A stretch of DNA of 64,000 bases from Hyposmocoma kahamanoa (lineage: Eukaryota; Arthropoda; Insecta; Lepidoptera; Cosmopterigidae). The stretch spans positions 12,453,807 to 12,517,806 of the forward strand of contig NW_020653726.1 in the NCBI RefSeq assembly GCF_003589595.1. Reading direction: 5' to 3'. Position numbers and translations under genes: made by a program. Of the stretch, positions 28,770-39,938 are shown in pieces. Every line of letters begins with the position of its first letter. Position 1 is the stretch's first letter. The notes under the pieces were generated by a model. The model was not told the DNA's origin. It made no database searches and was given only the letters and a program-made list of their open reading frames with translations.

Positions 28770-29066
28770 TAACTTGTATGTGTGCGCACCCGTCCCGCGC
28801 GCCTTGTACGGACGCACACTTTCGCGTAATCTCGAGATGCACTCGCGTAGCATAACACTGATCGTATCAACGCTCCTTTTGTTAATACGCGAATGTGTGC
28901 GGTGCCCGAGCTATTATTTTGTACGGAGCTACCATATTTCTCTTATTTCACTGTGCTGATATGTTGTGGATTTGTTTTTTGTGTCGTGAAAATGGGCTAA
29001 GTGTGAAGTGACCGATAAATTGTGTGTTAGGAGCAATCGCGAAACTAAAACATATCATGACTAGGA
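28770..29066 (+). promoter_or_regulatory. CpG-rich stretch, possible promoter and first exon
   Basis: 28780-28940 is much richer in CG dinucleotides than its surroundings. A transcript-like stretch follows and ends CATGACTAGGA|GTGAGTTAC, a good splice donor at about 29066, with an ATG at 29057 just before it. This is how a short 5' exon with a minimal start could look. An imperfect inverted repeat (GCACACTTTCGCGTAAT against ATACGCGAATGTGTGC) in the same place would also fit a decayed transposon. Confidence 0.25.
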
Positions 29067-29880
29067 GTGAGTTACTATATTTGTACGTTTATAAATGTTG
29101 TCGGGAAAGCTTGTCTGAATAAGAACGTTTGAATGAAGAAAGATTATTCATTATGTTCGTATTTTATTCTACGTTAAAACAAGCAAAGGACATAGTCTCG
29201 GTACTAAGCTTATGAAAAAGATGGATAAAAAAATGTTGAAAATATTTTCATTATTTTGTAAGTAGTAAATGCTTGAAAGTGTAAAAAGATAGAATGTGTA
29301 AAATTAATAGTAATAAGGGAATTAAAATTTAGTGTAAATGTGAATTGATGTATTAATGGTCAGTATAAGGCCCACCGGTTTGGTTATTATACATATTACC
29401 TTTATTACTTCTGCTACAAAAGAGAGGTTAATTCACGCAATAAATTTTCAATTCCTAATCCCTAATACGTTACAATCACAGCACATTTTGTTATGAAAAA
29501 TAGCCATTTTGTACATCATAATGGCATAACATTTTAATAAAACAGGTCTTTGCTTTTATTCGTTTGAATGTCCTTTCCCGTAGGTAAAGTAAATATTTTC
29601 TAACAACAAATTAGAGGCTTGTTTTGCTCAAGAAAATTGAAACAAGGGAGATTTCACGAAATATTTTATGAATTACAAAATAAAGCCGGCTTGTTATTTT
29701 TTTCATAATAACGGTCTACTTGGTCTGGAGGGTTTTTTAGTATTTAACAGCGATTATTCTGTAGCAAAAAAATGTACATGTTGTACTATCAGAAAAGCTA
29801 TTTTTGTACAGATATTAAATAACACAAAAATCTACCTGAGTTCAGCTATAAAATATACATAAATAAGCAAAAAGATACCT
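29067..29880. other. AT-rich DNA without recognised features
   Basis: No domain-bearing frame, repeat or RNA seen. Confidence 0.35.
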
Positions 29881-29884
29881 TTTT

Positions 29885-30010
29885 TTATTAAAAAATTTAC
29901 TTTATAATGCCTATTCACTCTCGCCTTGAAAAGGTCCAAGTCATACCGTTCGGAGAACAAGTCTGCAGGTAGAAAATTCCACTCAAAAACTTCTTCTAAA
30001 TCAATTCAAA
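29885..30010 (-). pseudogene. LINE C-terminal tail remnant
   Basis: On the minus strand the frame reads WNFLPADLFSERYDLDLFK, then ARVNR. This WN-LP ... FK-VN pattern closes the ORF2 of many arthropod CR1/Jockey-type LINEs. No other part of the element was found nearby. Confidence 0.55.
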
Positions 30011-30096
30011 TTAGCAAAGATCTTCGCCTAAGATCTCCCTTCTTTCAAAATGTAGTTCCCAATCGCAAGTAGAAACGTGACGTAGATTTAACCTTA

Positions 30097-30374
30097 GAGC
30101 GGTTACACACCTTGACTTTTAGCAGCGGTACAAGCGCGCGATTGCATCGCGACACTTGCGATTTATAGGCGGTTGCATCGATGCAAACGCGCGATTGCAT
30201 CTGTTACAAATGCGTCACTACATCGATGCAGTCGCTTACGTTGAATCATTAAAAATGTGTATCGCTTTTGCACCACGATTGAATCGCTGCTTAAGTCACG
30301 TGACTGTGTATGTAAAGTTTGACAATTGCGACTGAATCGCTGCAGACGCGCTGCTAAAAGTCGTTACGCCGCTC
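30097..30374. mobile_element. TGCATCG-rich MITE (family MH), copy 3, with TTA target duplication
   Basis: Starts GAGCGGTTACACACCTTGAC, ends AGTCGTTACGCCGCTC, flanked by TTA at 30094-30096 and 30375-30377. It has both ends and no nested insertion, so it is the best reference copy of the family. Confidence 0.8.
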
Positions 30375-31045
30375 TTAGAACTTTTTCACATTTACTGTTT
30401 TGTGTAAATAAATGTGTTGCTCGTTATACCAAGTAAGTAACTTAACGTAATACTTGTTCGACCGCACAATAGTGGCAAGTGTGAAAAAGTACTAATAAAA
30501 GAAAAAAAATTGTGCATAAATTGAGAATAATTTAAAACTGTGTATTTTCTATATAAAAACAAAGAAATTTATGCAGGCTATCGATGTCTTCCTTATTGCT
30601 ATACACTCTTTTTATAAACTTTAAAATAAGATAGATTTATTATATTATATATTAACATATGAACCTATGTGAAATTAAGTTACCATATCAAACTTTTCAT
30701 AGGTAATAAATCTACCAGGGGGCGTACCATAATCTTTCAAAAAACAATCTTATTTTAATGTAAGCTTAGAGTAAGCTTATTATAATATTACTCATATTCG
30801 TACCATGACAAACCTGTCAACCAAGCAATGTATTATTGCTAAAGTGAATGAAAGAACGAATAATTTCTCAATATGGTCTATTCCTTACTAAAAATAGGAA
30901 AGAAATAACGGTATATGAACTGTAAAATGCGCTCTCTTTCTTTTGTGATGTTCCTAATCGTCCTATCGTACTATAATATTAAAGCACTTAATATTATTTA
31001 CATTCAGAGAATTTTAACTGCCAAAAATGAAAAATATGTAATAAT
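30375..31045. other. AT-rich DNA
   Basis: No gene. The word TTCGTACCATGAC (30798-30810) has an inverted partner at 31604-31617, which could mark the ends of an element of about 820 bp. Confidence 0.3.
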
Positions 31046-31059
31046 GAACTCTATCGAGT

Positions 31060-31205
31060 TCTTAGGTTTTCGCGATTGTTACACATAGGAATGAAACTAT
31101 TTTTCCGGATTTAAATCGCGTATATTTGTTTTTTCAAACAAACCGACGTTTCGGGCCCTTTACAGGTCCCATGGTCACGGTTGTCAACCGTGATGGACTT
31201 AATGA
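31060..31205 (-). repeat. Penelope-like element terminal fragment, minus strand
   Basis: Read on the minus strand it has GTGACCATGG, a short G/C hairpin (GGGACC...GGGCCC), then CGAAACGTCGG. The same order (GACCATGG, hairpin GGACAT...ATGTCC, CGAAACGTCG) occurs at the 3' end of the Penelope-like element at 49078-49113. The shared order suggests the same part of related elements. Confidence 0.45.
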
Positions 31206-32504
31206 CGTAATGAACTCTATTACAATTACGTTGTTTTCAATTATTTTTCCGCATTTTCATGAAGAAAAGTAAATAAAACAAGCTGAGTCTTGATTGTCAC
31301 GTTGTGAATTCGGAATTATAGTCTAGTGTCAACTGTTAGTGTCTCCAAGGAGCATATAGATGGCGCTGTCATAATTTTACGAAATAAACATCGCGTGTAT
31401 TTCCTACGTATAATTAAATAAAAAAATAAACAAAATATTGAAAAGATATATGTTAATAAATAAGTTCAACTTAAGTTTTAATCATTACAAATCAACATTT
31501 AGATAATAAATTCGAAAATAATATTGTTTTCATTGCATCCATGTAACTACTTTAAGATTGCTAAATTTGACATAAGAACAATATTACTTTAATGGTAAGT
31601 CGCGTCATGGTACGAAAAATCAATGTAAATTTAAAGTAATATTGATTTAAGAGGTTGTGGTAGGCCTTCAGAAAGCTTTTGTGAATGAAGTTTGTCAATT
31701 AAATCCAAATGTAATTTGTAAGCTTTTGTCAGGTGATATATTACTCTTTAATTTCGAAAGCTTAAATTTTACATTTCTATCGGCACATTTCTTAATCTTA
31801 AATGTTTTTGCAAATTAAGCAAGGTATTGTATTCGTCTAATAATGTGTACCCTTGGTGTAATAAAGCTACATGTGGTTATACGTCAAAAGTGCTATTTGA
31901 GCTTGATCACATGAAAGTGAAAAATACGAACTTCATGAAACAAATAATTATGTATATGTGAATTTTTATAACTGTCGTACTTAAGCATAAAAAGAGTCAT
32001 CGACTAATTACATTTGTAGAATCTTTAAACCGTTCTCCTGAAAAGTTGTCATTTTATAGATGTGACCTTATTACACCAAAGGTTACTATAGTTATTTATA
32101 ACACCTATACCTACTTTATTTATATAATTTCGACCTCACAAAGCTAAATCATGATTTTTGATCTTGTTTAAAAATACGTCTATTTGCATGTAAAAGATTT
32201 AAATTAGTTTAAAACCATTAAAAAACTTTTACGTGAAGTTAACTAAGCTATAGTTATTGGAATTCATGTTTATAGTTATTGTGTTTAAATGTGTACGCAG
32301 TAACCGTTAGGATTTGTATGAAATGTCTTATATTTACAAAATGTGAAATTTTATCTCTTTATAATATAAATGTATTACACGTTCGATTTATATACAATTT
32401 CGTTTTATTTAAGAACCCTATGTATATTCAACTTACTGTACATTTTCGAGTGTCACAACCTACGCAAGTTTTGACCTATTTCCTTACTTAATAGCAACAG
32501 CGCT
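31206..32504. other. AT-rich DNA without recognised features
   Basis: No domain-bearing frame, RNA gene or clear repeat. The GATGGCGCTGTCAT word at 31360 resembles one upstream of the S3 SINE. Confidence 0.35.
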
Positions 32505-32820
32505 TGTGAATGAGTTGATCCAGGAAAGTACCTATTTCTGCCGCCAAGCAGTAATGTAAGCATTACAGCGTTCCGGTTTTGCAGGGTAAGTAATGTCAAC
32601 TCACATTGGCGCAAAATCGAAGTGTCGCGATGTGTCATGTTTTTCGCCTATATCATATTCATCTCTATCTTCCCATTATTAAGGTACAAATTTGTGTTAT
32701 GCACATGGAGTCGCGCATCGACGCGCGTCGACGCGCTGAGTAGTAGCAGTTGCATTCTATGGACAGGCGTATCACTTACCACCGGGCACACGACTTGTTC
32801 GTCCCGTCACTTAGTACAAA
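32505..32820 (+). repeat. Repeat A copy with an internal replacement
   Basis: The left part (32508-32590) and the right part (from GTTGCATTCTATGGACAGGCG, 32748, to GTCCCGTCACTTAGTAC) are recognisable. The 150 bp between them is unrelated to repeat A and contains GTCGCGCATCGACGCGCGTCGACGCG, so there was an insertion plus a deletion. Confidence 0.7.
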
Positions 32821-33150
32821 CGTAACTGCATTGCTAAGTGCGTAGAAATCTTAACATACATAAATATTTAAAAAACTACACGAAAATATTCTACTTCGGA
32901 TAAAAATTCTTTGTAATGTGGTTACGTATACCAAAATTTGTTTCTGTTGTATGGATGGTCTTACGAAAAAATCATTCGTTATGGTCAACAAAAAATATGT
33001 AACTAAAAGTAAAGGATTTAGCAACTAACCTAAAAAAACGGACTTTGTTTGTTTAATACAAACTTTATTAACACATTTTTATAATTTAACACACATATTT
33101 CAATGTCACTAATGGTTTTGGTCTTCGTCAGTGATCTTACATAAAATAAC
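32821..33150. other. AT-rich non-coding DNA
   Basis: No feature recognised. Confidence 0.35.
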
Positions 33151-33154
33151 ATAA

Positions 33155-33610
33155 TCTCAGTACTAACAAACCGACAACAAAGTACTAAAAAACCGACCTC
33201 AAAAGTACGTGGAAATACATCTATTTGCTAAGTTTTATTGAAATATCCTTAAATTCGCCACTATACAGGACTTGACACTGGAGATAATAAAAATCGGTTC
33301 TCACTACTCAAAAAATATTGAGAGAAAAACGCCTTGAATTGGAGAAATAGCAAAATCAACCATTAAAATAATTACTCCTTAAGAAAATTTTGGCGCTATT
33401 TATAAAAATGTATCTTCGTGCGTGAACAGCCACCCTTAGAGGTGGATGATTTCCTTCAAAATAAAATGGGACCACTATGAAAGTACCCCCTTTCCAACAA
33501 AAAAAGAATCATGAAAATCGGTTCACAAATACCGAAGTTATCGTGTAACATACATAAAGAAACATACAGTCGAATTGAGAACCTCTTCCTTTTTTGAACT
33601 CGGTTAAAAA
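33155..33610 (-). repeat. Repeat D copy (about 450 bp), minus strand
   Basis: This family reads, in plus sense, GAGGTTCTCAATTCGACTGT, a poly-T and TATG tract, TTTTGATGATTCTTTTTTGTTGG, CACCTTTAAGGGTGACTTTT, TCCAAGGCGTTTTTCTCTC, AGTGAGAACCGATTTTTAT, then ACTTTTGAGGTTGGTT. Copies lie at 38245-38690, 39395-39655 (partial) and 49853-49945 (partial). It is a dispersed repeat of unknown class with no protein. Confidence 0.75.
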
Positions 33611-33699
33611 TAGAGATTTATTCCAACCGACAACTTCTTTCTATTCTTTTGTCTTATTTTCGTTTTGTACACAGTATTATGGACCTATAGAGGGCCTAT

Positions 33700-33895
33700 A
33701 GTCTTAAAAAAGACAGTCTATAGGGCCTCCGCTCTACCAAATGAGTTACAGATTAGAGTCAGCAGACTTTTCGAATTTCAATACGTGTTAATTACATCCC
33801 TTTTGTATTTTTTGGTTGTTTGGTGGTGGTGTTGGTTTTTTTCATATATATCGGTTCGAATTTTGTCAGATCAAAGGATTTTATTCTGGAGTGAA
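33700..33895. repeat. SINE S3 fragments, head inverted and tail direct
   Basis: 33725-33757 read on the minus strand has TCTGTAACTCATTTGGTAGAGC, an S3-type A box. 33858-33890 on the plus strand has CGGTTCGAATTTTGTCAGATC followed by AAAGGATTTTAT, an S3-type B box and tail start. The two pieces face different ways, so an inversion or two insertions are needed. Confidence 0.5.
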
Positions 33896-35030
33896 GTCAC
33901 AAAACATAAATAAATATCATGTAAATTTTTTCTGGCATTGTAGCTTTTTAGTAGCTGATATAAAACGAAAAAAAAACGATTCGCAAGTTAAAACAAAATA
34001 AAACTATTGATTTTATTGAATACCATGATATGATACTACCGTGATATTCATTTATTATTTATTAAGTACTCAGAACCTATAGCGCGCTTGGTCAAACAAT
34101 AGATGTGTTCAACGATTCGCTCCATGTTTTTAAATCTAAAATAACAACCAATCCATTTGGACGAAACTGATAGTTTTTATTTCTTTTATTTAATATTATT
34201 TAAAATCTATTTTTTTTATCTTCCCCCTGCTATTGCTTACTTTCTCTTTTTGTGTTTTCTTTGCATGCGATTTTAAGTCTTCTTTATTTTTAAGGTTTAT
34301 TGTATCGTCCACTGGTTGTCCTTACATGAATATAACCGCAATAATATAACTCTCACAATTTTTTAAAAGCTGGTTTCATATTCCGCTTGTGGTCATAGTA
34401 ATTGTGAGCCGCGCTGCGCGGACAATGTCTACAGGAGTGGATCTCTATTGTTTTTCAAATCCCCTTTCGATTCAGCTCCCGTGCTCGACACACATTTACA
34501 TTAATTTCCAGCTTATATACGCACTCCACCATAGTATTCTTTCACATGTTATGTTGGAAAATATGAGCGTAATCAGTTCATAAGAGGCAAGGATATTTTC
34601 GATTAATTTTTTTTTTATTTACTTAATTACAGAATCTCTTATTGAACTATAACTTCAGAAACGCTGTGTATTTGTACAAAAAAATATTATTTATTAGAGA
34701 ACAGAAATAGTCCAACATGCGATAACGCTTCTGTTGCTTCAGCGTGTTTTTTCACGATCCTTTTTATGTCGCCATAAAAACAATATTTCTTTATCTGTCT
34801 TCATAAAACGTCATTTACTTTTATCATCTCGAGTGTGGAGAGAAATCTCACAAAATTAGCTGTTTTATGTCTCATTTTAAGTACTCTTTTGATATTGATT
34901 AGATTGGAATATTATAATAATAATAACGCACACAACCACACCTTATTATTATAGATTACCTACCTGATCTCGATTTTTCTCCGGGACACAATACAGACCA
35001 GGAACCTACTCGTACTTAGAAAGTTCATGT
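33896..35030. other. AT-rich DNA without recognised features
   Basis: No domain-bearing frame. A SINE S2 tail-like junction (AATAATAACGCACACAACC) occurs at 34918-34945. Confidence 0.35.
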
Positions 35031-35034
35031 ATAC

Positions 35035-35100
35035 ATAATTCGTCCTAACGATTCCGAGACCTTCTCAACTAGCGCCCACTATAGTAACTGCTAGGCCACC
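35035..35100 (-). repeat. tRNA-like SINE head fragment (S1-like), minus strand
   Basis: On the minus strand: TTCGGTGGCCTAGCAGTTAC, an A-box-like region as in S1, then TAGTTGAGAAGGTCTCGGAATCG. The B box is degraded. Confidence 0.4.
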
Positions 35101-35862
35101 GAATATCAAAATTATGTTAAGTGAAAGAGAATGCTATCCAAAACAAGAATATTGTGATGGCCCATTGAAAATGCTCCAAAAAATATCTCAGGTTGGACAC
35201 ATAAGTTCTCAAAATAAGAAATGCCTACTTTTTATTTCTTGCGTATTTTTTATTATCATCTGAGTCTGACATAAGAACAACTTTTCAATGATCTGTAGAA
35301 CTTGAATTAAGCGAGACTTGCTTGAATTTTTGTGTAACAAAACACTTTTTGAAACTTCGAGTCCTTATCCACTTCCATGATAAGTAATTTTGGGATAACA
35401 AAAAACATCGACTTTCATTAAAAAATAAGACGGTTAAAGAATCTAACCAGAGAGAACAAAGACTTTCTTGAATTTATAATTGTTGTATATCTTATGTTCA
35501 AGCAATTAAACTTGCCAATTAAGTGAACTGTAAGTATAACAAAAGGTAGATCAAAGGTCTATTTTTGACACAAATCTATCGTACTGAAACAAAACAGTTG
35601 TTAGAATTAAGTTGTTATTAAGTTGCTTTTCTTGTTGAGTTGTTGTAGAGTTGTTTGAGACCAGTTCTTTTAATTATAACATTTACATAAACATATTTAT
35701 CAATAAAATTTGTTTGTATAAATTAGAAGTTTTACGAGTGGATAAAAGTTTTATCCAACCTTTTGATAATTTGTATATGCATGTACATAAATTACAAAAT
35801 AATATAATATTTAATAATTACAATAATTTTGAAAGAAGTCATTATCATCATTTAGTAGCAGT
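35101..35862. other. AT-rich DNA without recognised features
   Basis: Nothing coding or repeated was recognised. Confidence 0.35.
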
Positions 35863-35936
35863 AGAGCTCCCTGTGAAAGAGCTCGTCCAGGGAAGTACTT
35901 CGATCTTACCTATTTCGTTTCGGCTTTGAAGGGTTT
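35863..35936 (+). repeat. Repeat A, left-end fragment
   Basis: GAGCTCCCTGTGAAAGAGCTCGTCCAGGGAAG through to TTTCGGCTTTGAAGGGT. It stops at GAAGGGT, the same point where the copy at 21955 was invaded, and is followed by poly-T and a GC-richer stretch (35940-36180). Confidence 0.7.
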
Positions 35937-36450
35937 TTTTACAATACCCCGCTAAGGTGGGGCCGAAATGGGATAGGCAAACGCACTGACCTTTGGTTGT
36001 TGCTTCGATAGTTGTTTATGTGTATGTCCTCGTTTTAGGGGGTCGTCGTACTACCCAGTCTAGATTCTCATCGATTGATGATGTACCAAGTTGATTTTCC
36101 GTATTGCCGTTGGAGAACTACATTGATTTCGTATCAAAGCGACACGACACGGTTCACTAGTATGGTGTAGTTACACAGCTTCAACTCTCTTATTAAACCC
36201 TTCCATATATTGCGGAAACGCCTTTATAATTTGTATAGTATATATACCTAAAATATTTAAATTTTCCTTTATGAGTAATTTGTCTCACGTTCACAGATAA
36301 CTCACTTTTTTCATGTCTAATTTCCGTACCTCTTTGAATTTATCTGAACTTTGCTTTTCACTTTTCCCTGTAGTAATTACACAAAAAAAAACCGTGACAG
36401 CCTATGGTGTGACCTATCGGCTCTCAACCATCGACCGTGGAATCAAATCC
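35937..36450. other. Unassigned DNA next to the repeat A break
   Basis: 35937-36180 has near-average GC and begins with poly-T and CCCCGCTAAGGTGGGG, a small hairpin. It may be an insertion that displaced the rest of repeat A. No family recognised. Confidence 0.35.
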
Positions 36451-36454
36451 AGGC

Positions 36455-36645
36455 TCATAGACTGCCTCCGTGTCTGAACGGTTACCATGCCGGGCTGGCA
36501 CGCAGAGGTCCCAGGTTCGATTCCCGGGCGGAATGAAATATTTGCATGGCCTACATTTATTTCTCTTGTGAGTTTGGGTGTAATGTGTGGTTGTCTATGT
36601 GTGTATCCATGGCACCCGCGACACATGGTTGATGGTGATGATCAT
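36455..36645 (+). mobile_element. tRNA-derived SINE (family S2), most intact copy
   Basis: The tRNA-like head has CCTCCGTGTCTGAACGGT as A-box region and a perfect B box GGTTCGATTCC at 36514-36524. The body contains GGCCTACATTTATTTCTC, GAGTTTGGGTGTAATGTG and GGCACCCGCGACAC. Related copies lie at 4195-4390 and 56085-56165, both inverted. Confidence 0.75.
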
Positions 36646-37828
36646 TACGCATTAGTTCATGATACCTAATTGTATTATTTAGGTTGTAATTCTTCACTCC
36701 TTTAAATTCATAGTTCATTACTGCTACATAACAGTCGTAAAATGATATATGATGACACTGTTCGTTGCTATAATTATAATAGTATATCGATCTTTATGGA
36801 TTAAAATTATATGTGAAGCTATTAGTCCATAAACCTTTCAAATGTTTCAAGGTCTCAAATGGCCACATCAATCTCTAAAATCACATATCGTCCTAAAAAT
36901 ACCCTCAAGGTCTTAAACTAATTCAAACTCAAATTGAACTTGTTATCTCGGACCTTCGGAGATCGTCCCCGCAGATTCGGAGTGATATAAACACTCGTAT
37001 TTTGTTTTGGGATTTGCAATAGGCTGAAGAGAGGCTGTAGGATGGCCGTGTGGATCAGTCGCGCGCTCGGGGGCTGAATTTTGCCCTTTGTTTTTATCCC
37101 TCAGCTTGGAAGAAAATCTTGTTATTCCCAGTGTTATGAACTTGTTTGTATTCACTGTAAATGGTCGGACGGAAGGCTTTGTAGCATCGTATTATACGAT
37201 TCTTTATTCATGTTTTATATATAGATATCTGGAAACACATAAATATACATGAGTATAGAAATGTACTAGAGGTACTTTCCTAAGTCTAGCGTAGAAATTG
37301 GTCGTCGCATGATATTTTTTTAACTATAATATAATTTTACCGTATTGCGTGAATTGAATATTTGTACAAAGTGCTCTTCTTTTGGTATCGCAATATACCT
37401 ACGCAAATCTTGAAGTGCGTCCCGAAATGACTACGGAAATTCCAATAAAAGCAATATGCTTGTAAAAGGTCTTACGGAACACCGATTAAAACCATGCTGT
37501 TTTTAGTACATACAAAATCTAGTACTATCTTCTACCGCCCGCGCCGCTCGGCCACACGCAGCAATTGATGGCATGAAAGATTTGACAAAAAAATCCCACT
37601 TGAATATCCCATATTTTCGAAACGTGGTAGGTCTCTGGTTGTTTATTGTTACAAAATAGTAATAATGAAATCCTATACTTCTTAGCTAGGGTAAAAAAAA
37701 AAAAGGTGTATTTGTGTCAGACTCACTCAACTCAACATTTCATAAATTTCAACACTGTTCTATTTCTTGACAATATTGTAATGGATTCTAAGGTATAAAA
37801 TATGAGTTATATATTATTAGTACCAAAG

Positions 37829-37830
<2 letters not shown>
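36646..37830. other. Mostly AT-rich DNA
   Basis: 36945-37140 is GC-richer and contains GCGCGCTCGGGGGCTGAATTTTGCC, similar in wording to GCGCTCGGGGGTGAATCAGC at 41291, so both may be pieces of one repeat. No protein recognised. Confidence 0.35.

Positions 37831-37872
<42 letters not shown>
37831..37872. repeat. (GT)n microsatellite
   Basis: About twenty-one GT dinucleotides in a row, followed by a degraded GT-rich tract to about 37900. Confidence 0.92.
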
Positions 37873-37876
<4 letters not shown>

Positions 37877-38244
37877 GTGTGTATGTCTGTTTGTACGCGC
37901 GTGCCTGCGTCCGTCATAATTTGAAGTAAACTTTCAATAAACATGTTTCTAACATCGAAATTTCATCTTGTGTGCTCAGTGCCCCCAATCTTTGTCACTA
38001 TAGCAAAAAGTACACGAGGCTATTTCATAAGGCAAAAAGCCGGTCCTGTTGAAAGGGTGCGCAGCTACGAACGGGAAGGGCCTACTTTGAAAACAAAACT
38101 AACAAAGGAAAAGCTTTTTACTTTCACTTTTGCATCGTATGGTTTCGTTTTTTAAGTAACGAACATTTCTGTGATAACGTTAATACACATATTATCCATC
38201 TGTACATAATTTTTTTTAAATTTAGAGTTACAGAATCTTCTAAC

Positions 38245-38695
38245 ATTTTTAACTGATTTGAAAAAAAGATGAGGTTCTCAATTCGACTGTTTTTTTTTGT
38301 ATGTATGTATGTATGTTACGCAATAACTCTGGTATTTGTGAATAAATTTTGATGATTCTTTTTTGTTGGAAAGAAAGTACCTTCACAGTCTCATCGTCAC
38401 CTTTAAGGGTGACTTTTCACGCATGAAGATTCATTTTTATAAATAGCGTCTAAATTTTATTGGTCCTTGTCAATTATTTTAATGGTTGATTTTGCTATTC
38501 TCCAATCCAAGGCGTTTTTCTCTCAATATACTTAGAGTAGTGAGAACCGATTTTTATTATCTTCTGTGTCAAGTTCCGTATAGTGGCGAACTATGGGATG
38601 AATCCGGGTTTGCGCACTTTCCGGTAACCGATATCAATAAAACTCGGCAAATAGATGTAATTCCACGTACTTTTGAGGTTGGTTATTACTTCAAA
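38245..38695 (+). repeat. Repeat D copy, nearly complete
   Basis: Runs from GAGGTTCTCAATTCGACTGT to ACTTTTGAGGTTGGTTATTAC and aligns along its length with the inverted copy at 33155-33610. Contains a (TATG)n tract. Confidence 0.78.
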
Positions 38696-38989
38696 TAACG
38701 TACGTACTATTGCCGACCTTACTCTAAACGTGTAAAGAGTATTTTACTGTACATTCAAAACAGAACAGGCAGAGAATGGAATATAAAAAAAAATAATACA
38801 ATCTTAGTAAGTAATTAAATTGAATTAATTTTATATCGTCATGGTGCTTTAAAGTTTGTAGTGTGAAACTACGGATCCCTTATCATCGTCATCATCTCTC
38901 TCATTACGCGTTCCTAGGAAATGCCCTTACCTAACTTACCGATCTTGGAAACATCTGGTCTTCACCTGGTCTAGTAAATATACGAAGTA

Positions 38990-39370
38990 CCTGGCCTTAC
39001 TTCCACCGCGCTTACGCGCCTGGCTTATGTCAAATTTCTCAATTTCCTCACGCTGAACCTGATCTTCACGTTTACGCTCTTCCTACTTAGACCTTCACCA
39101 AGCGTGTGTGGAGCGGCAACATAAATGGGACGTGTCACAGGAGGAACTGAAGCCCACGCCCAAGATGATGTAGAACTGCACCTCCAAGTACAAAGTGATT
39201 TTATACCGACTGCTGTGCACTGCCAACGCTCTCTTGTCATCAACTGCCCTCCGGTCCTGCTCAACAACCGCTGTCTTGCTAACAACTTCGCTGCTCTCCG
39301 GTCGTGCACCTCTGTTTTCGGTCTCCAACATTCGAAGGCAGAGACCTTCAACTCCGTGCCTTCATCTTCT
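38990..39370. other. GC-rich, partly open stretch of unknown origin
   Basis: Several frames stay open on both strands for 60-108 codons (for example minus 39025-39351 and plus 39125-39397). That pattern reflects high GC rather than selection on one frame, since none shows a domain I know. It is bounded on the right by a repeat D fragment. Best guess: a decayed transposon piece; a host exon cannot be excluded. Confidence 0.3.
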
Positions 39371-39394
39371 CCTATTTCGTTATTTATTTATTAT

Positions 39395-39660
39395 TAAGAG
39401 GAGGTTTTCAATCCGACTGTATTTTTTTTGTAGGTAAGTTACGCGAATTTATTGCGAACCGATTTTGATGATTCTTTTTTTGTTTGAAAGAGGGTGCCTC
39501 AGTATTGGTCCTATTTAAAATTGAAGAAAATATTTCACCTCTAAGGGTGGCAAACTAACGGATGAATTTGGTTTCGCGCACTTTTCAGTAACCGAATTCA
39601 ATAAAACTTGGCGAATAGACATAATTCCACAAACTTTTGAGGTTGGTTTTCTTAATACTC
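39395..39660 (+). repeat. Repeat D copy, internally shortened
   Basis: GAGGTTTTCAATCCGACTGT at the left and ACTTTTGAGGTTGGTTTTC at the right; about 180 bp of the middle is missing relative to the copy at 38245. Confidence 0.75.
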
Positions 39661-39938
39661 TATACTGATCGTTATTATATACACTATGTACATCACTCAC
39701 TCTACTCTAGTACCTACACCAGAGAACAAAAAGTAAAGAGAACAGACACTCTCCGCCCCTCCCTAGCTTTAGATACCGCACCACGCCCCGCACATTGCCG
39801 GTCACTTTGACTGAACGACAACAAGGCCGCCGGCGAGCCGTTTTCACGCGAAGACGGCTTTGATATTTGAATATAGTTTTCATTTATTCATTACGAAACT
39901 TGTACGTTAATATAAAACATTATTTTACGTTACTATTA

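Noticed and set aside
36414..36669. Overlapping 60-70 codon frames on both strands
   Set aside because: They lie entirely in the S2 SINE.
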